Of a stretch of 64,000 nucleotides of DNA, positions 39,430 through 47,046 are shown piece after piece (position 1 is the first letter of the stretch; each line of letters begins with the position of its first letter). The DNA is taken from contig NZ_LT629791.1 of NCBI RefSeq assembly GCF_900105925.1, forward strand, positions 1,922,001 through 1,986,000. Direction: 5' to 3'. The stretch is from Jiangella alkaliphila (GTDB taxonomy: Bacteria > Actinomycetota > Actinomycetes > Jiangellales > Jiangellaceae). Under the pieces are notes generated by a model. It saw nothing but the letters and a program-made list of their open reading frames with translations. It was not told where the DNA came from and searched no databases. The position numbers and the translations under genes were made by a program.

Positions 39430-40658
39430 CCGAGCAGGCATTCGTCATCGTCGGCGGGGGACTCGCCGCGGCCAAGGGCGCCGAGGCGCTCCGCGACCAG
39501 GGATATGACGGCCCGCTGGTGCTCATCGGCGACGAGCCCGACCGCCCCTACGAGCGCCCGCCGCTGTCCAAGGACTACCTGCTCGGCAACGCCGAACGCG
39601 ACAGCGCGTTCGTCCACGACGCCGGCTGGTACGCCGAGCACGACGTCGACCTGCGGCTGGGCACCACGGTGGTCGAGATCGACCCGCGCACGCACACCGT
39701 CGTCCAGGACGACGGCGGCACCGTGCGCTACGCCAAGCTGCTGCTGGCCACCGGTTCCAGCCCGCGTCGCCTGACCATCCCCGGCGCCGACGCCGCCCGC
39801 GTCCACTACCTGCGCCGGCTGCCCGACTCCGACGCCATCAAGGCGACCATCGCGTCGGTGCGGCGGCTGCTGGTCGTCGGCGGCGGCTGGATCGGTCTCG
39901 AGGTCGCCGCCGCGGCCCGCACGTCCGGCGTCGAGGTCACCATCGTCGAGGCGCAGGAGCTGCCGCTGCTCGGCCCGCTCGGCCCCGAGCTGGCCCGCGT
40001 CTTCGCCGACCTGCACACCGAGCACGGCGTCACGCTGCGCACCGGCGTCGGCGTCGAGCGGTTCACGGTCGACGCCGACGGCGTCAGCGGCGCGGTGCTC
40101 GGCGACGAGAGCCGCATCGAGGCCGACGCCGTCGTCGTCGGCATCGGCGCCGCCCCCAACCTGCAGCTGGCCGCGGCGGCCGGGCTGCGCGTGCACTCGG
40201 GGGTCGTCGTCGACGCCCGGCTGCAGAGCAGCGACCCCGACATCGTCGTCGCCGGTGACATCGCCGAGGCCGACCACCCGCTGCTCGGGCCGGGCATCCG
40301 GGTCGAGCACTGGGCCAACGCGCTCAACCAGCCGGCGGTCGCGGCGTCGACGATGCTCGGCGGCGACGCCGTCTACGACGAGCTGCCGTACTTCTACACC
40401 GACCAGTACGACCTCGGCATGGAGTTCTTCGGCCTGGTCACGCCGGACAACTACGACGACGTCGTCTACCGCGGCGTCGTCGCGGCGCGCGAGTTCGTCT
40501 CGTTCTGGCTGCGCGACGGCCGAGTCGTCGCCGGCATGAACGTCAACGTCTGGGACATCGGCGACCCGATCAAGGCGCTGATCCGGTCCGGCCGGCCGGT
40601 CGACGTCGCGCGGCTCACCGACGTCGACGTGCCGCTCGAGCAGGTCGCGGGGACGTAG
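39426..40658 (+). CDS. ferredoxin reductase-like FAD/NAD(P) oxidoreductase
   Basis: A 410-residue flavoprotein of the rubredoxin/ferredoxin reductase type. FAD fingerprint VIVGGGLAAAKGAEALRD, conserved PYERPPLSKDYL, NAD(P) fingerprint RLLVVGGGWIGLEVAAAA, and ATG-type AGDIAEADHP with HWANALNQP. The C-terminal reductase domain (YFYTDQYDLGMEFFG) is complete. It would pass electrons from NAD(P)H to a ferredoxin or rubredoxin for a P450 or oxygenase; none is adjacent. Coupled to HxlR by a GTGA overlap. Confidence 0.93.
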   Translation: MTEQAFVIVGGGLAAAKGAEALRDQGYDGPLVLIGDEPDRPYERPPLSKDYLLGNAERDSAFVHDAGWYAEHDVDLRLGTTVVEIDPRTHTVVQDDGGTVRYAKLLLATGSSPRRLTIPGADAARVHYLRRLPDSDAIKATIASVRRLLVVGGGWIGLEVAAAARTSGVEVTIVEAQELPLLGPLGPELARVFADLHTEHGVTLRTGVGVERFTVDADGVSGAVLGDESRIEADAVVVGIGAAPNLQLAAAAGLRVHSGVVVDARLQSSDPDIVVAGDIAEADHPLLGPGIRVEHWANALNQPAVAASTMLGGDAVYDELPYFYTDQYDLGMEFFGLVTPDNYDDVVYRGVVAAREFVSFWLRDGRVVAGMNVNVWDIGDPIKALIRSGRPVDVARLTDVDVPLEQVAGT

Positions 40659-40665
40659 CGGAGTC

Positions 40666-41100
40666 GTGCGCGACGTCACGGCCCGCCGGCTCTCCCGCCT
40701 GCACATCGCGCTCTACCGCGCGACCCGCGGGGTGCTCGGCCGGCGGCTGGTGCGCAACGACATGCTGCTGCTCACCACGACCGGGTCGCGCAGCGGCCGG
40801 CGGCACACCGTCCCGCTGCTCTACCTGCACGACGACCAGCAGCTGGTGGTGATCGCGTCGTGGGGCGGCCGGCCACACCACCCACAGTGGTACACGAACC
40901 TCGTCGCGCACCCCGACGTCACCGTGCAGGTGCGCAGTCGCCGCTGGCGGGCCCGGGCACGTACGGCGACCCCGGACGAGCGGGCGGTGTGGTGGCCACG
41001 CGTGCTGGCCACCTACAAGGGCTACCGGCTCTACGAGTCCAACACCGACCGCGTCATCCCGGTCGTGCTGCTGCGCCCGCCGGCGCCGCCGTCGTCCTGA
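40666..41100 (+). CDS. deazaflavin (F420)-dependent nitroreductase-family protein
   Basis: A 144-residue DUF385/Ddn-like protein: LLTTTGSRSGRRHTVPLLYLHDD is the family signature around the F420-binding loop, then VVIASWGGRPHHPQWYTNLVAHPDVTVQVRSR and RVLATYKGYRLYESNTDR. Members reduce nitroimidazoles or quinones with F420H2. GTG 40666 lies 7 bases after the reductase gene, so it is the third gene of the HxlR operon. The last 70 bases overlap the convergent MFS gene. Confidence 0.92.
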   Translation: MRDVTARRLSRLHIALYRATRGVLGRRLVRNDMLLLTTTGSRSGRRHTVPLLYLHDDQQLVVIASWGGRPHHPQWYTNLVAHPDVTVQVRSRRWRARARTATPDERAVWWPRVLATYKGYRLYESNTDRVIPVVLLRPPAPPSS

Positions 41101-42458
41101 CCGGTGCGGAGGGTGAGCGCGAGCAGCCCGGCCACCGCGAGCGCCGCGGCCGCCGCCCCGTAGCCGACGACGGGATCGACCAGCGCACCACCGGTCGCCG
41201 CGGCGGCCGCCAGCGCGCCGAGGGTGGCCAGGCCGGCCGCTGCCCCGATCTCCTGTGACGTGTTGACCAGCCCCGACGCCCGGCCGTGGTGCTGCTCCGG
41301 TACGGCGGTCGCCAGCGCGAAGGTCGGCGCGTACGAGAGTCCACTGCCGATCGCCAGCAGTGTGAGCCCGGGCAGCACCCCCGTCCAGTAGTCGTCGGCA
41401 ACGCCCGCGGTCACCGCCAGCAGCCCCGTCCCCGCCACCCCGAGTGCCGCCCCCGCAACCAGTAACCGAGGCGCGCCGAACCGCTCGATCAGCGCGCCGG
41501 CCCGCGGCGACACCAGCAGCACGATGACGGTGATCGGCGCGAACCCCAGCCCGGTCCGCAGCGGCCCGTACCCCATCGTCGTCTGCATGACGAGCGTCGC
41601 GACGTACAGCGTCGCACCCAGCGCACCGGCGCTGAGCAGCAACGACGTGTTCGCCACCAGCACCGGCCGGGCGCGCAGCAGGAACCCGGGCACGACGGGG
41701 TCGGGGTGGCGCCGCTCGGTGCGCACCAGAGCGGCGACCGCGGCGGTGAGGACGACGGCGACGGCGGCGAGCCCCGCCGCCGGCAGGTCGACCACGTCGG
41801 CGAGCAGCAGACTCACGCCGCCGAGCACGACCGTCAGCAGCGCCGCGCCGGCCACGTCCAGCCGCGCGGCGCCGTCGCCCCGCGGCGGGCGCACGGACGG
41901 CACAACCCGGAGCATCGCCACGATCGCGATCGCCCCGACGGGCAGGTTGACCAGGAAGATGCCGCGCCAGCCCACCGTCTCGGTGATCACGCCGCCGAGC
42001 AGCTGCCCGGCGACCGCGCCGGCCGACGCGACCGCCGCCCAGACACCGAGCGCCCGGTTGCGCTCCCGGTCGTCACGGAAGCCGCCGACCAGGAGGGCCA
42101 GGGCGTTCGGCGACACCAGCGCGGCGCCCACACCCTGCGCGGCGCGGGCGGCGAACAGCTGCCAGCCGGACTCCGCGAGCGCGCAGGCCAGCGACGCGGC
42201 GGTGAACACGGCCAGCCCGGCGACCAGCAGCCGGCGCCGTCCGTACAGGTCGCCGAGGCGGCCGGCCAGGATCAGCAGGCTGCCGAACGTCACGGTGTAG
42301 GCGACGCCGGTCAGCTGGAGGGACCGCGGGGCGATGCCGAGGTCGGCCTGGATGGCCGGGACCGCGACGTTGACGATGACGACGTCGATGATCAGCACGA
42401 ACTGGGCCGCGCAGAGCACGGCGAGCAGGGTGGCGTTCCGCCTGGTTTCCGAATGCAC
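41031..42458 (-). CDS. DHA2-family MFS drug exporter
   Basis: A 475-residue transporter of the 14-span EmrB/QacA type. LLAVLCAAQFVLIIDVVIVNVAVPAI is span 1 with motif D1, RLGDLYGRRRLLVAGLA the motif A loop, and ARAAQGVGAALVSPNALALL motif B/C. GTG 42458 lies inside an 18-bp palindrome. A TTG at 42494 in frame would add 12 residues beginning NHSSETSYYPN, and I cannot decide between them; neither has a good ribosome site. Proton-driven export of a hydrophobic drug or metabolite is likely. Divergent from the TetR gene that probably represses it. Confidence 0.9.
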   Translation of the reverse strand: MHSETRRNATLLAVLCAAQFVLIIDVVIVNVAVPAIQADLGIAPRSLQLTGVAYTVTFGSLLILAGRLGDLYGRRRLLVAGLAVFTAASLACALAESGWQLFAARAAQGVGAALVSPNALALLVGGFRDDRERNRALGVWAAVASAGAVAGQLLGGVITETVGWRGIFLVNLPVGAIAIVAMLRVVPSVRPPRGDGAARLDVAGAALLTVVLGGVSLLLADVVDLPAAGLAAVAVVLTAAVAALVRTERRHPDPVVPGFLLRARPVLVANTSLLLSAGALGATLYVATLVMQTTMGYGPLRTGLGFAPITVIVLLVSPRAGALIERFGAPRLLVAGAALGVAGTGLLAVTAGVADDYWTGVLPGLTLLAIGSGLSYAPTFALATAVPEQHHGRASGLVNTSQEIGAAAGLATLGALAAAAATGGALVDPVVGYGAAAAALAVAGLLALTLRTGQDDGGAGGRSSTTGMTRSVLDS

Positions 42459-42465
42459 ATTCGGA
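42448..42465. promoter_or_regulatory. TetR operator before the MFS exporter
   Basis: TCCGAATG-CA-CATTCGGA is a perfect 18-bp palindrome that covers a possible GTG start of the exporter. A further TCCGAA half-site lies at 42478-42483. The TetR gene begins at 42503. Confidence 0.65.
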
Positions 42466-42502
42466 TAGTAGCTCGTTTCCGAACTGTGATTCAATAACCG
42501 AC

Positions 42503-43102
42503 ATGGGACGGCCGCGCAAGGTCACCGACGAGCAGCTGATGGCCGCCTGCGGCCGTGCCATCGGGCGGTACGGCCCGCGCTTCACGCTCGCCCAGGTCGC
42601 GCACGAGGCGGGCGTCGCGACGGCCACCGTCGCCGAGCGGTTCGGGTCCAAGCAGGCGCTGCTCGAGACGATGCTGACCACGGAGAACGCTGGCCTGGCG
42701 GACCGGATGCGGGCGGCGGCGCGCGCGGCCGGCGCTTCCGGTGCGGCCGGCGGGCAGGTCGGCGCCTTGCGGGCGGCCGCGCTCGTGGGCGCCGAGCAGG
42801 TCGCCGACGCCGCGACCGCCGCCAACCACCTGGCCCAGCTCGGCGCCGACCTCGCCGACCCGGCGCTGCGAGCGGGCGTCGCCGAGCAGCGCGACCTCGT
42901 CCGGGGCGTCCTCACGGAGCTGGCGGCCGACGCCGCGGGCGCGGGGGAGCTGCCCAGGGCGCCGTCGCCCGAGGTCGCCGCCCGGGTGCTGGCGGCGCTG
43001 GTGCACGGCGCGCAGGTCGATTGGGCGATGCGCCCGGACGGGTCGCTGATCGACCGGCTGCTCGCCGACGTCGACGCGGTCCTGTCGGCCTGGGGGCGCT
43101 GA
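42503..43102 (+). CDS. TetR-family transcriptional regulator
   Basis: A 199-residue TetR repressor. N-terminal HTH: TLAQVAHEAGVATATVAERFGSKQALLETML (recognition helix in ATATVAERFG). The C-terminal ligand domain is helical and Ala-rich (AEQVADAATAANHLAQLGADLADPAL). ATG 42503 lies 45 bases from the MFS start region with the palindrome between. Expected to block the exporter until a ligand binds. The SDR gene follows after 48 bases and may belong to the same response. Confidence 0.93.
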   Translation: MGRPRKVTDEQLMAACGRAIGRYGPRFTLAQVAHEAGVATATVAERFGSKQALLETMLTTENAGLADRMRAAARAAGASGAAGGQVGALRAAALVGAEQVADAATAANHLAQLGADLADPALRAGVAEQRDLVRGVLTELAADAAGAGELPRAPSPEVAARVLAALVHGAQVDWAMRPDGSLIDRLLADVDAVLSAWGR

Positions 43103-43150
43103 CGATCGAGCGGGCGAGGACTGTCGGACCCGCGTGGCAGGGTGGACGGC

Positions 43151-43927
43151 ATGGATCGTTCGTACGTGGTGACCGGCGGCGGCCGCGGCGTGGGCCGGGC
43201 CGTCGTGGAACGGCTGCTCGACGCCGGCGGCACAGTCGTGGCGCTCGATCTCGACCCGACGGCGCTGGCCTGGCTGCGCGACCACCCGGCCGGGAAGCGG
43301 GCCCTGGCGGTGGCCGGCAGCGCGTCCGACGACGGCGTTGCCTGGCACGCCGCCGACCTCGCCGAGTCGGCCGCGCCGCTGGCCGGCTGGGTGAACAACG
43401 CGGCGGTGTTCCGCGACGCGTCGGTGCACACGACCGACGCGGCCGAGACATCGCGGCTCATCGCGCTCAACCTCGACCCCGTGGTGGTGGGCTCCACCAC
43501 GGCGGTGCGCCGCTTCCTCGCGCACGGCCAGGGCGGCGCCATCGTCAACGTGTCGTCGCACCAGGCGCAGCGGGCGGTGCCCGGCTCGCTGCCATATGCC
43601 ACGGCCAAGGCGGCGATCGAGGGGCTGACCAGGGCGCTGGCGGTCGAGTACGGCGGTCGCGGCATCCGCGCCAACGCCGTCGCGCTGGGGTCCATCGCCA
43701 CCGAGCGCTACGACGCCTTCATCGCCTCGCTGTCGCCGTCGGCGGCCGCCGAGGTCGAGGCGCAGCTGCGCCAGCTGCACCCCGTCGGCCGGGTCGGGCG
43801 GGTCGACGAGGTCGCCGCCGTCGTCGCGCACCTGCTGTCCGACGACGCGTCGTTCGTCAACGGGGCGACGGTGCCGGTCGACGGCGGGCGGGCGGCGCTG
43901 GGCCTCGACCCGGAGGCGCCCGCGTAG
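43151..43927 (+). CDS. short-chain dehydrogenase/reductase
   Basis: A 258-residue SDR: cofactor motif VVTGGGRGVGRAVVE (TGxxxGxG), NNAAV after strand 4, catalytic Ser in VSSHQAQ and YATAK (Y-x3-K). The acidic residue after strand 2 (VVALDLDPT) favours NAD(H). Substrate unknown. ATG 43151 was preferred to GTG 43142 because the fold begins there. It is followed closely by a convergent YCII-like gene. Confidence 0.92.
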   Translation: MDRSYVVTGGGRGVGRAVVERLLDAGGTVVALDLDPTALAWLRDHPAGKRALAVAGSASDDGVAWHAADLAESAAPLAGWVNNAAVFRDASVHTTDAAETSRLIALNLDPVVVGSTTAVRRFLAHGQGGAIVNVSSHQAQRAVPGSLPYATAKAAIEGLTRALAVEYGGRGIRANAVALGSIATERYDAFIASLSPSAAAEVEAQLRQLHPVGRVGRVDEVAAVVAHLLSDDASFVNGATVPVDGGRAALGLDPEAPA

Positions 43928-43931
43928 CGGC

Positions 43932-44303
43932 CTACATGTCGGCGGGGTCCAGCACTCGGCGCACCTCGACGAGGTCCAGCGCGGCCTCCGGGATGAGCGC
44001 CGCGATCTCCGTCGCCCGCTCCACGCTCGCGCAGTCGACCAGGTAGTAGCCGGCCAGCACCTCTTTGGCCTCGGTGAACGGGCCGTCGGTGACCGCCGGC
44101 ACGCCGTCGCGGACGCGTACCGTGCGGGCCGCCTCGACGGTCAGTCCGGACGACGCGACGTACTCGCCCGACGCGACCAGCTGATCGGTCAGTGCGTGGT
44201 GGGCGCGCATGAGGTCGTCGCCCACCTTGTCGCCGTCGTAGATGCGCTGCCAGGTCTCGTCGGTTCCGTAGATGAGCATCATGTACTTCACGAACGGCAG
44301 CAT
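43932..44303 (-). CDS. DGPF/YCII-domain protein without sigma partner
   Basis: A 123-residue YCII/DGPF protein starting at ATG 44303 (MLPFVKYMMLIYG; GTG 44291 is an alternative). The signature segment is AVTDGPFTEAKEVLAGYYLVDC, with the literal DGPF. Unlike the copy at 13244 no ECF sigma factor is adjacent, and I see no TGTCGA-N17-CGTC promoter here. It may be an orphan target of an ECF42 sigma factor or an unrelated family member. Confidence 0.9.
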   Translation of the reverse strand: MLPFVKYMMLIYGTDETWQRIYDGDKVGDDLMRAHHALTDQLVASGEYVASSGLTVEAARTVRVRDGVPAVTDGPFTEAKEVLAGYYLVDCASVERATEIAALIPEAALDLVEVRRVLDPADM

Positions 44304-44316
44304 AGGGTTGATTCCT

Positions 44317-44859
44317 GTGGTGCGGCCGAACAGCACGGTGGTGGCGATCGTCGGCGACGAGTCCGGGCGGGTGGTGGCCGGGCTCGACGGGCTGGCGAAT
44401 GTCCGGGCCGTCCCGCGGGCGCCCGGCGACGACGCCGACCTGCGGGTCCGCGCGGCCGTCGCCCAGTCGCACGCCGCCTACGTCGTGCACGACGTCGACC
44501 CGCTGGCCGAGGTCGGCGCCGCCTGGGCGGGGTTCTTCGACCGGACCGTGCCGGCCGGGACGCTGGAGGTCGCGGTCGAGGCGGCGCTGCGGTCGCTGCG
44601 CACCGAGGCCACGGCGCTGCCCGACTACTACGTCGTGCTCGATCCTGACGCGCTCCCGGAGACCCGGCGGCACTGGTGGTTCGGGGTGCTCGCGGGCGCC
44701 TCGCCGAACCGGGTCGTGCCGGCCGCCGCCGACGTCGCGACCGTCCGCGACACGATCGCCGCTCTGCGCTCCGGCCGCTGGTGGCCGGACCCGCCGGACG
44801 AGTGGCTGCACGGCTTCGGCCGGGTCGTCCCCGACCGCGCCGTCCTCTCCGCCGGCTGA
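44317..44859 (+). CDS. protein of unknown function
   Basis: A 180-residue soluble protein from GTG 44317, divergent from the DGPF gene with 13 bases between the start codons. It has a short beta-alpha beginning (STVVAIVGDESGRVVAG), an acidic middle (VVHDVDPLAEVGAAW) and a Trp-rich end (HWWFGVLAG, SGRWWPDPPDEWLHGFGRVVPD). I do not recognise the family. No signal peptide, HTH or nucleotide motif. Its coding pattern (strong third-position GC) supports a real gene. Confidence 0.75.
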   Translation: MVRPNSTVVAIVGDESGRVVAGLDGLANVRAVPRAPGDDADLRVRAAVAQSHAAYVVHDVDPLAEVGAAWAGFFDRTVPAGTLEVAVEAALRSLRTEATALPDYYVVLDPDALPETRRHWWFGVLAGASPNRVVPAAADVATVRDTIAALRSGRWWPDPPDEWLHGFGRVVPDRAVLSAG

Positions 44860-44902
44860 CCCCCGGTCCCGCACCCCGCTCGCCCGCCGCACCCCTCCCG
44901 AG

Positions 44903-44978
44903 AAGTTGATCTTGGAGTAACCGCGGAATCAATCGGTCATTTCGCCCGGCAACTCCTCGGTTTCTCCAAGATCAACGC
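44903..44978. repeat. REP-like palindrome, copy 2
   Basis: Inverted relative to copy 1 (17031-17107). Outer arms GTTGATCTTGGAG and CTCCAAGATCAAC are the same; the loop core read on the reverse strand is TTGCCGGGCGAAATGACCG against TTGCGGGGCGAAATGTCCG in copy 1. The inner stem (AACCG with CGGTT) differs in sequence from copy 1 but still pairs. Confidence 0.8.
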
Positions 44979-44990
44979 GGGTTGGGGGCT

Positions 44991-45012
44991 ATTGACAAAT
45001 CTGATTGTCAAT
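44991..45012. promoter_or_regulatory. operator overlapping the promoter of the ArsR-type gene
   Basis: ATTGACA-N8-TGTCAAT, perfect 7-bp arms, 14 bases before the ATG at 45027. The TTGACA arm could double as a -35 box. Placement indicates autoregulation. Confidence 0.65.
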
Positions 45013-45026
45013 TCGACGATGGGGGC

Positions 45027-45623
45027 ATGGCGGCGATCACGTATCTCGAGGAGCCCGGTGAGGTGCGGGTCGCGCTCGCCCCGCCGCGACGCGAGCTGCT
45101 GACCCGGCTGCGAGAGCCGGCGTCGGCCACCCAGCTGGCGGCGTCGCTCGGCCTGCCGCGGCAGCGGGTCAACTACCACCTGCGCGTGCTCGAGGCGGCC
45201 GGGCTGGTCGAGCTGGTCGAGGAGCGGCGGCGGCGCGGCTGCGTCGAGCGGATCCTGCGGGCCAAGCCGGGCGCGGTCGTCGTCGATCCCGCCGTCATGT
45301 CCGCCGATCATGGGCGGGTCGCGCTCGCACAGGACCAGTACGCCGCCGAGCACCTGGTCGGCGTCGCGGCCGGCACCGTCCGCGACGTCGCCCGCATGCA
45401 GGCGCGGGCCGAGGAGGCCGGCCAGCGGCTGCTGACGTTCACCATCGAGGCCGAGGTCCGGTTCGCCGCGCCCGGCGACATGCACAGCTTCACCGACGAG
45501 CTGACCGAGGCCGTGCGGCAGGTGGTCGCCCGGTTCGACACCGAGGGCGGCCGCCCGCACCGGCTGGTCGCCGGCGGCTACCCCGCGCCCGCCTCGCAGA
45601 CCCCAGAGGAGACCGCATCATGA
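45027..45623 (+). CDS. ArsR-like winged-helix regulator
   Basis: A 198-residue regulator: LAPPRRELLTRLREPASATQLAASLGLPRQRVNYHLRVLEAAGLVELVEE in order (recognition helix LPRQRVNYHLRVL). A wing RRRGCVERILR and a 110-residue helical C-terminal part follow, longer than in plain ArsR and like the ArsR/YdhA-type regulators paired with SRPBCC proteins. Its TGA overlaps the ATG of the next gene (ATGA), so both are made together. The dyad at 44991 is the probable operator. Confidence 0.92.
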   Translation: MAAITYLEEPGEVRVALAPPRRELLTRLREPASATQLAASLGLPRQRVNYHLRVLEAAGLVELVEERRRRGCVERILRAKPGAVVVDPAVMSADHGRVALAQDQYAAEHLVGVAAGTVRDVARMQARAEEAGQRLLTFTIEAEVRFAAPGDMHSFTDELTEAVRQVVARFDTEGGRPHRLVAGGYPAPASQTPEETAS

Positions 45624-46339
45624 CCGACCAGGAGCGCCCCGTCATCCAGGTGACCGTCGCCGCGCCCGTCGACGAGGTGTGGCGCGCGCTGCGCGAGAAG
45701 GACCGCATCAGGCACTGGCACGGCTGGGACACGCCCGGCCTGGACGACGAGATCGACCTCATCTACTTCCAGAGCTTCATCGAGGACGCGCAGGCGCGGA
45801 CGCTCGGTGTGCAGGAGGGCGACCAGATCGTCGTCGAGCCGGCCGGCGACGGCACCCGGGTCACGCTGACCAGGGCGCCGCGCGGCGTCAGCCCCGAGTG
45901 GGACGCCTACTACGACGACATCACCGAGGGCTGGACGACGTTCCTGCAGCAGCTGCGCTTCTACCTGGAACGACAGCCGGACGCGCCGCGGCGCACCGCG
46001 TTCCTCGCCGGCACGACCGCCGGCGCGCCGGAGCTGATCGGCGAGCTCGGCCTCGTCGACGTCGCCGCGCTGCCGGCCGGGTCGGCGTACCGGGCCACGC
46101 TGGCCGGCCAGGAGGTCGCCGGTTCGGTGTGGTTCCGGTCCGCGCACCAGCTCGGGCTGACGGTCGACGCGTGGGGCGAGGGGCTGGTCGTGGTCGCGTT
46201 CGTCCCGCCCGGTGACGAGAAGCCGGACGGCTCGGCGATGGCGGTGCTCAGCACGTTCGGTCTCGACGACGCCGCGTTCACCGAGCTGGACGACCGGTGG
46301 TCGGCCTGGTGGGGTGTGCGCTACCCGGCGCCGGCCTGA
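45620..46339 (+). CDS. SRPBCC domain protein, two-part
   Basis: A 239-residue protein. Residues 1-120 are an AHSA1-type helix-grip domain (IQVTVAAPVDEVWRALREKDRI, WHGWDTPGLDDEI, EGWTTFLQQLRFYLER). The remaining part looks like a second, degenerate domain (GLVDVAALPAGSAYRATLAGQEV, GSVWFRSAHQLGLTV, VAFVPPGDEKPDG). Translation is coupled to the ArsR-like gene. Ligand unknown; by analogy with other ArsR/SRPBCC pairs a hydrophobic compound. Confidence 0.88.
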   Translation: MTDQERPVIQVTVAAPVDEVWRALREKDRIRHWHGWDTPGLDDEIDLIYFQSFIEDAQARTLGVQEGDQIVVEPAGDGTRVTLTRAPRGVSPEWDAYYDDITEGWTTFLQQLRFYLERQPDAPRRTAFLAGTTAGAPELIGELGLVDVAALPAGSAYRATLAGQEVAGSVWFRSAHQLGLTVDAWGEGLVVVAFVPPGDEKPDGSAMAVLSTFGLDDAAFTELDDRWSAWWGVRYPAPA

Positions 46340-46497
46340 CGCGCCCCGTACGCGCGCACCTTGGCGATGCTGCCGCAGGACCGGCCGTCCGGGCCGACCG
46401 CGGATCAGGCACCAGCGCTTGCTGCCGTTGCGGGTGCCGTCGGCGGCCGCGCGGAGGTCGTCGCGCAGCCACCGGATACCGGCGTTAACTGGCGTTC
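46321..46497 (-). pseudogene. remnant of a CGNR zinc-finger protein (C-terminal)
   Basis: On the reverse strand one frame reads DDLRAAADGTRNGSKRWCLI and another, one shift later, SCGSIAKVRAYGARQAG, then a stop. Together these resemble the end of CGNR regulators (..RNGSRRWCSM..CGNRAKVRAYRARQ), with the CGNR motif decayed to CGSI, extra residues between WC and CG, and no N-terminal part. The stop lies inside the SRPBCC gene end. A decayed gene tail is the best explanation of this otherwise gene-free 158 bases. Confidence 0.55.
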
Positions 46498-47046
46498 ATG
46501 ATGACCGGTGACATGGAGCTGATGTGGTCGGCGCTGGCCTGGCCGGCCACCGAGCATCTGGTGCTGCGGGTGGACGGCGACGGCGTGCGCGCCGACGGGG
46601 TCATCGTCGCGCTGGACGGACGGCCGACGCGGCTGGCGTACGCCATCGAGGCCGGGCCGGACTGGACGGTGCGCCGGCTGACGCTGGCGCCGTACGGCGA
46701 GCCCGGCCTGGTTCTCGACCGGCGCGCCGACGGCCGCTGGTTCGACGGCGACGGCGCCGGGCGGGCCGACCTCGCCGGGTGCGTCGATGTCGACATCGCG
46801 CTGACCCCGTTCACCAACACGCTGCCGATCCGCCGGCTGGGCCTGGGCGTCGGCGTGGCGGCCGACGTACGGCTCGTCTACGTGCAGGTCGACCAAGGCC
46901 TGACCGCGGACGCGGTGGACCAGCGGTACGAGCGGCTGGGCCCGGACGTCTACCGGTACTCCTCCGGCGACTTCACCGCCGACCTGACGGTGGACGGCGA
47001 CGGGCTGGTCACCGACTACCCGGACCTGTGGCGGCGGCTGGCCTGA
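46498..47046 (+). CDS. putative glycolipid-binding domain protein
   Basis: A 182-residue protein of the PF06475-type putative glycolipid-binding family: LMWSALAWPATEHLVLRVDGDG, AYAIEAGPDWTVRRLTL, GRWFDGDGAGRADLAGCVDVDIALTPFTNTLPIRRL in family order, and VYVQVDQGLTADAVDQRYERLG. The D-x-D-x-x-x-x-F-x-N-T-L-P-I-R segment is characteristic. Function not proven in any member I know. Its end overlaps the convergent SARP gene by 38 bases. Confidence 0.9.
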   Translation: MMTGDMELMWSALAWPATEHLVLRVDGDGVRADGVIVALDGRPTRLAYAIEAGPDWTVRRLTLAPYGEPGLVLDRRADGRWFDGDGAGRADLAGCVDVDIALTPFTNTLPIRRLGLGVGVAADVRLVYVQVDQGLTADAVDQRYERLGPDVYRYSSGDFTADLTVDGDGLVTDYPDLWRRLA

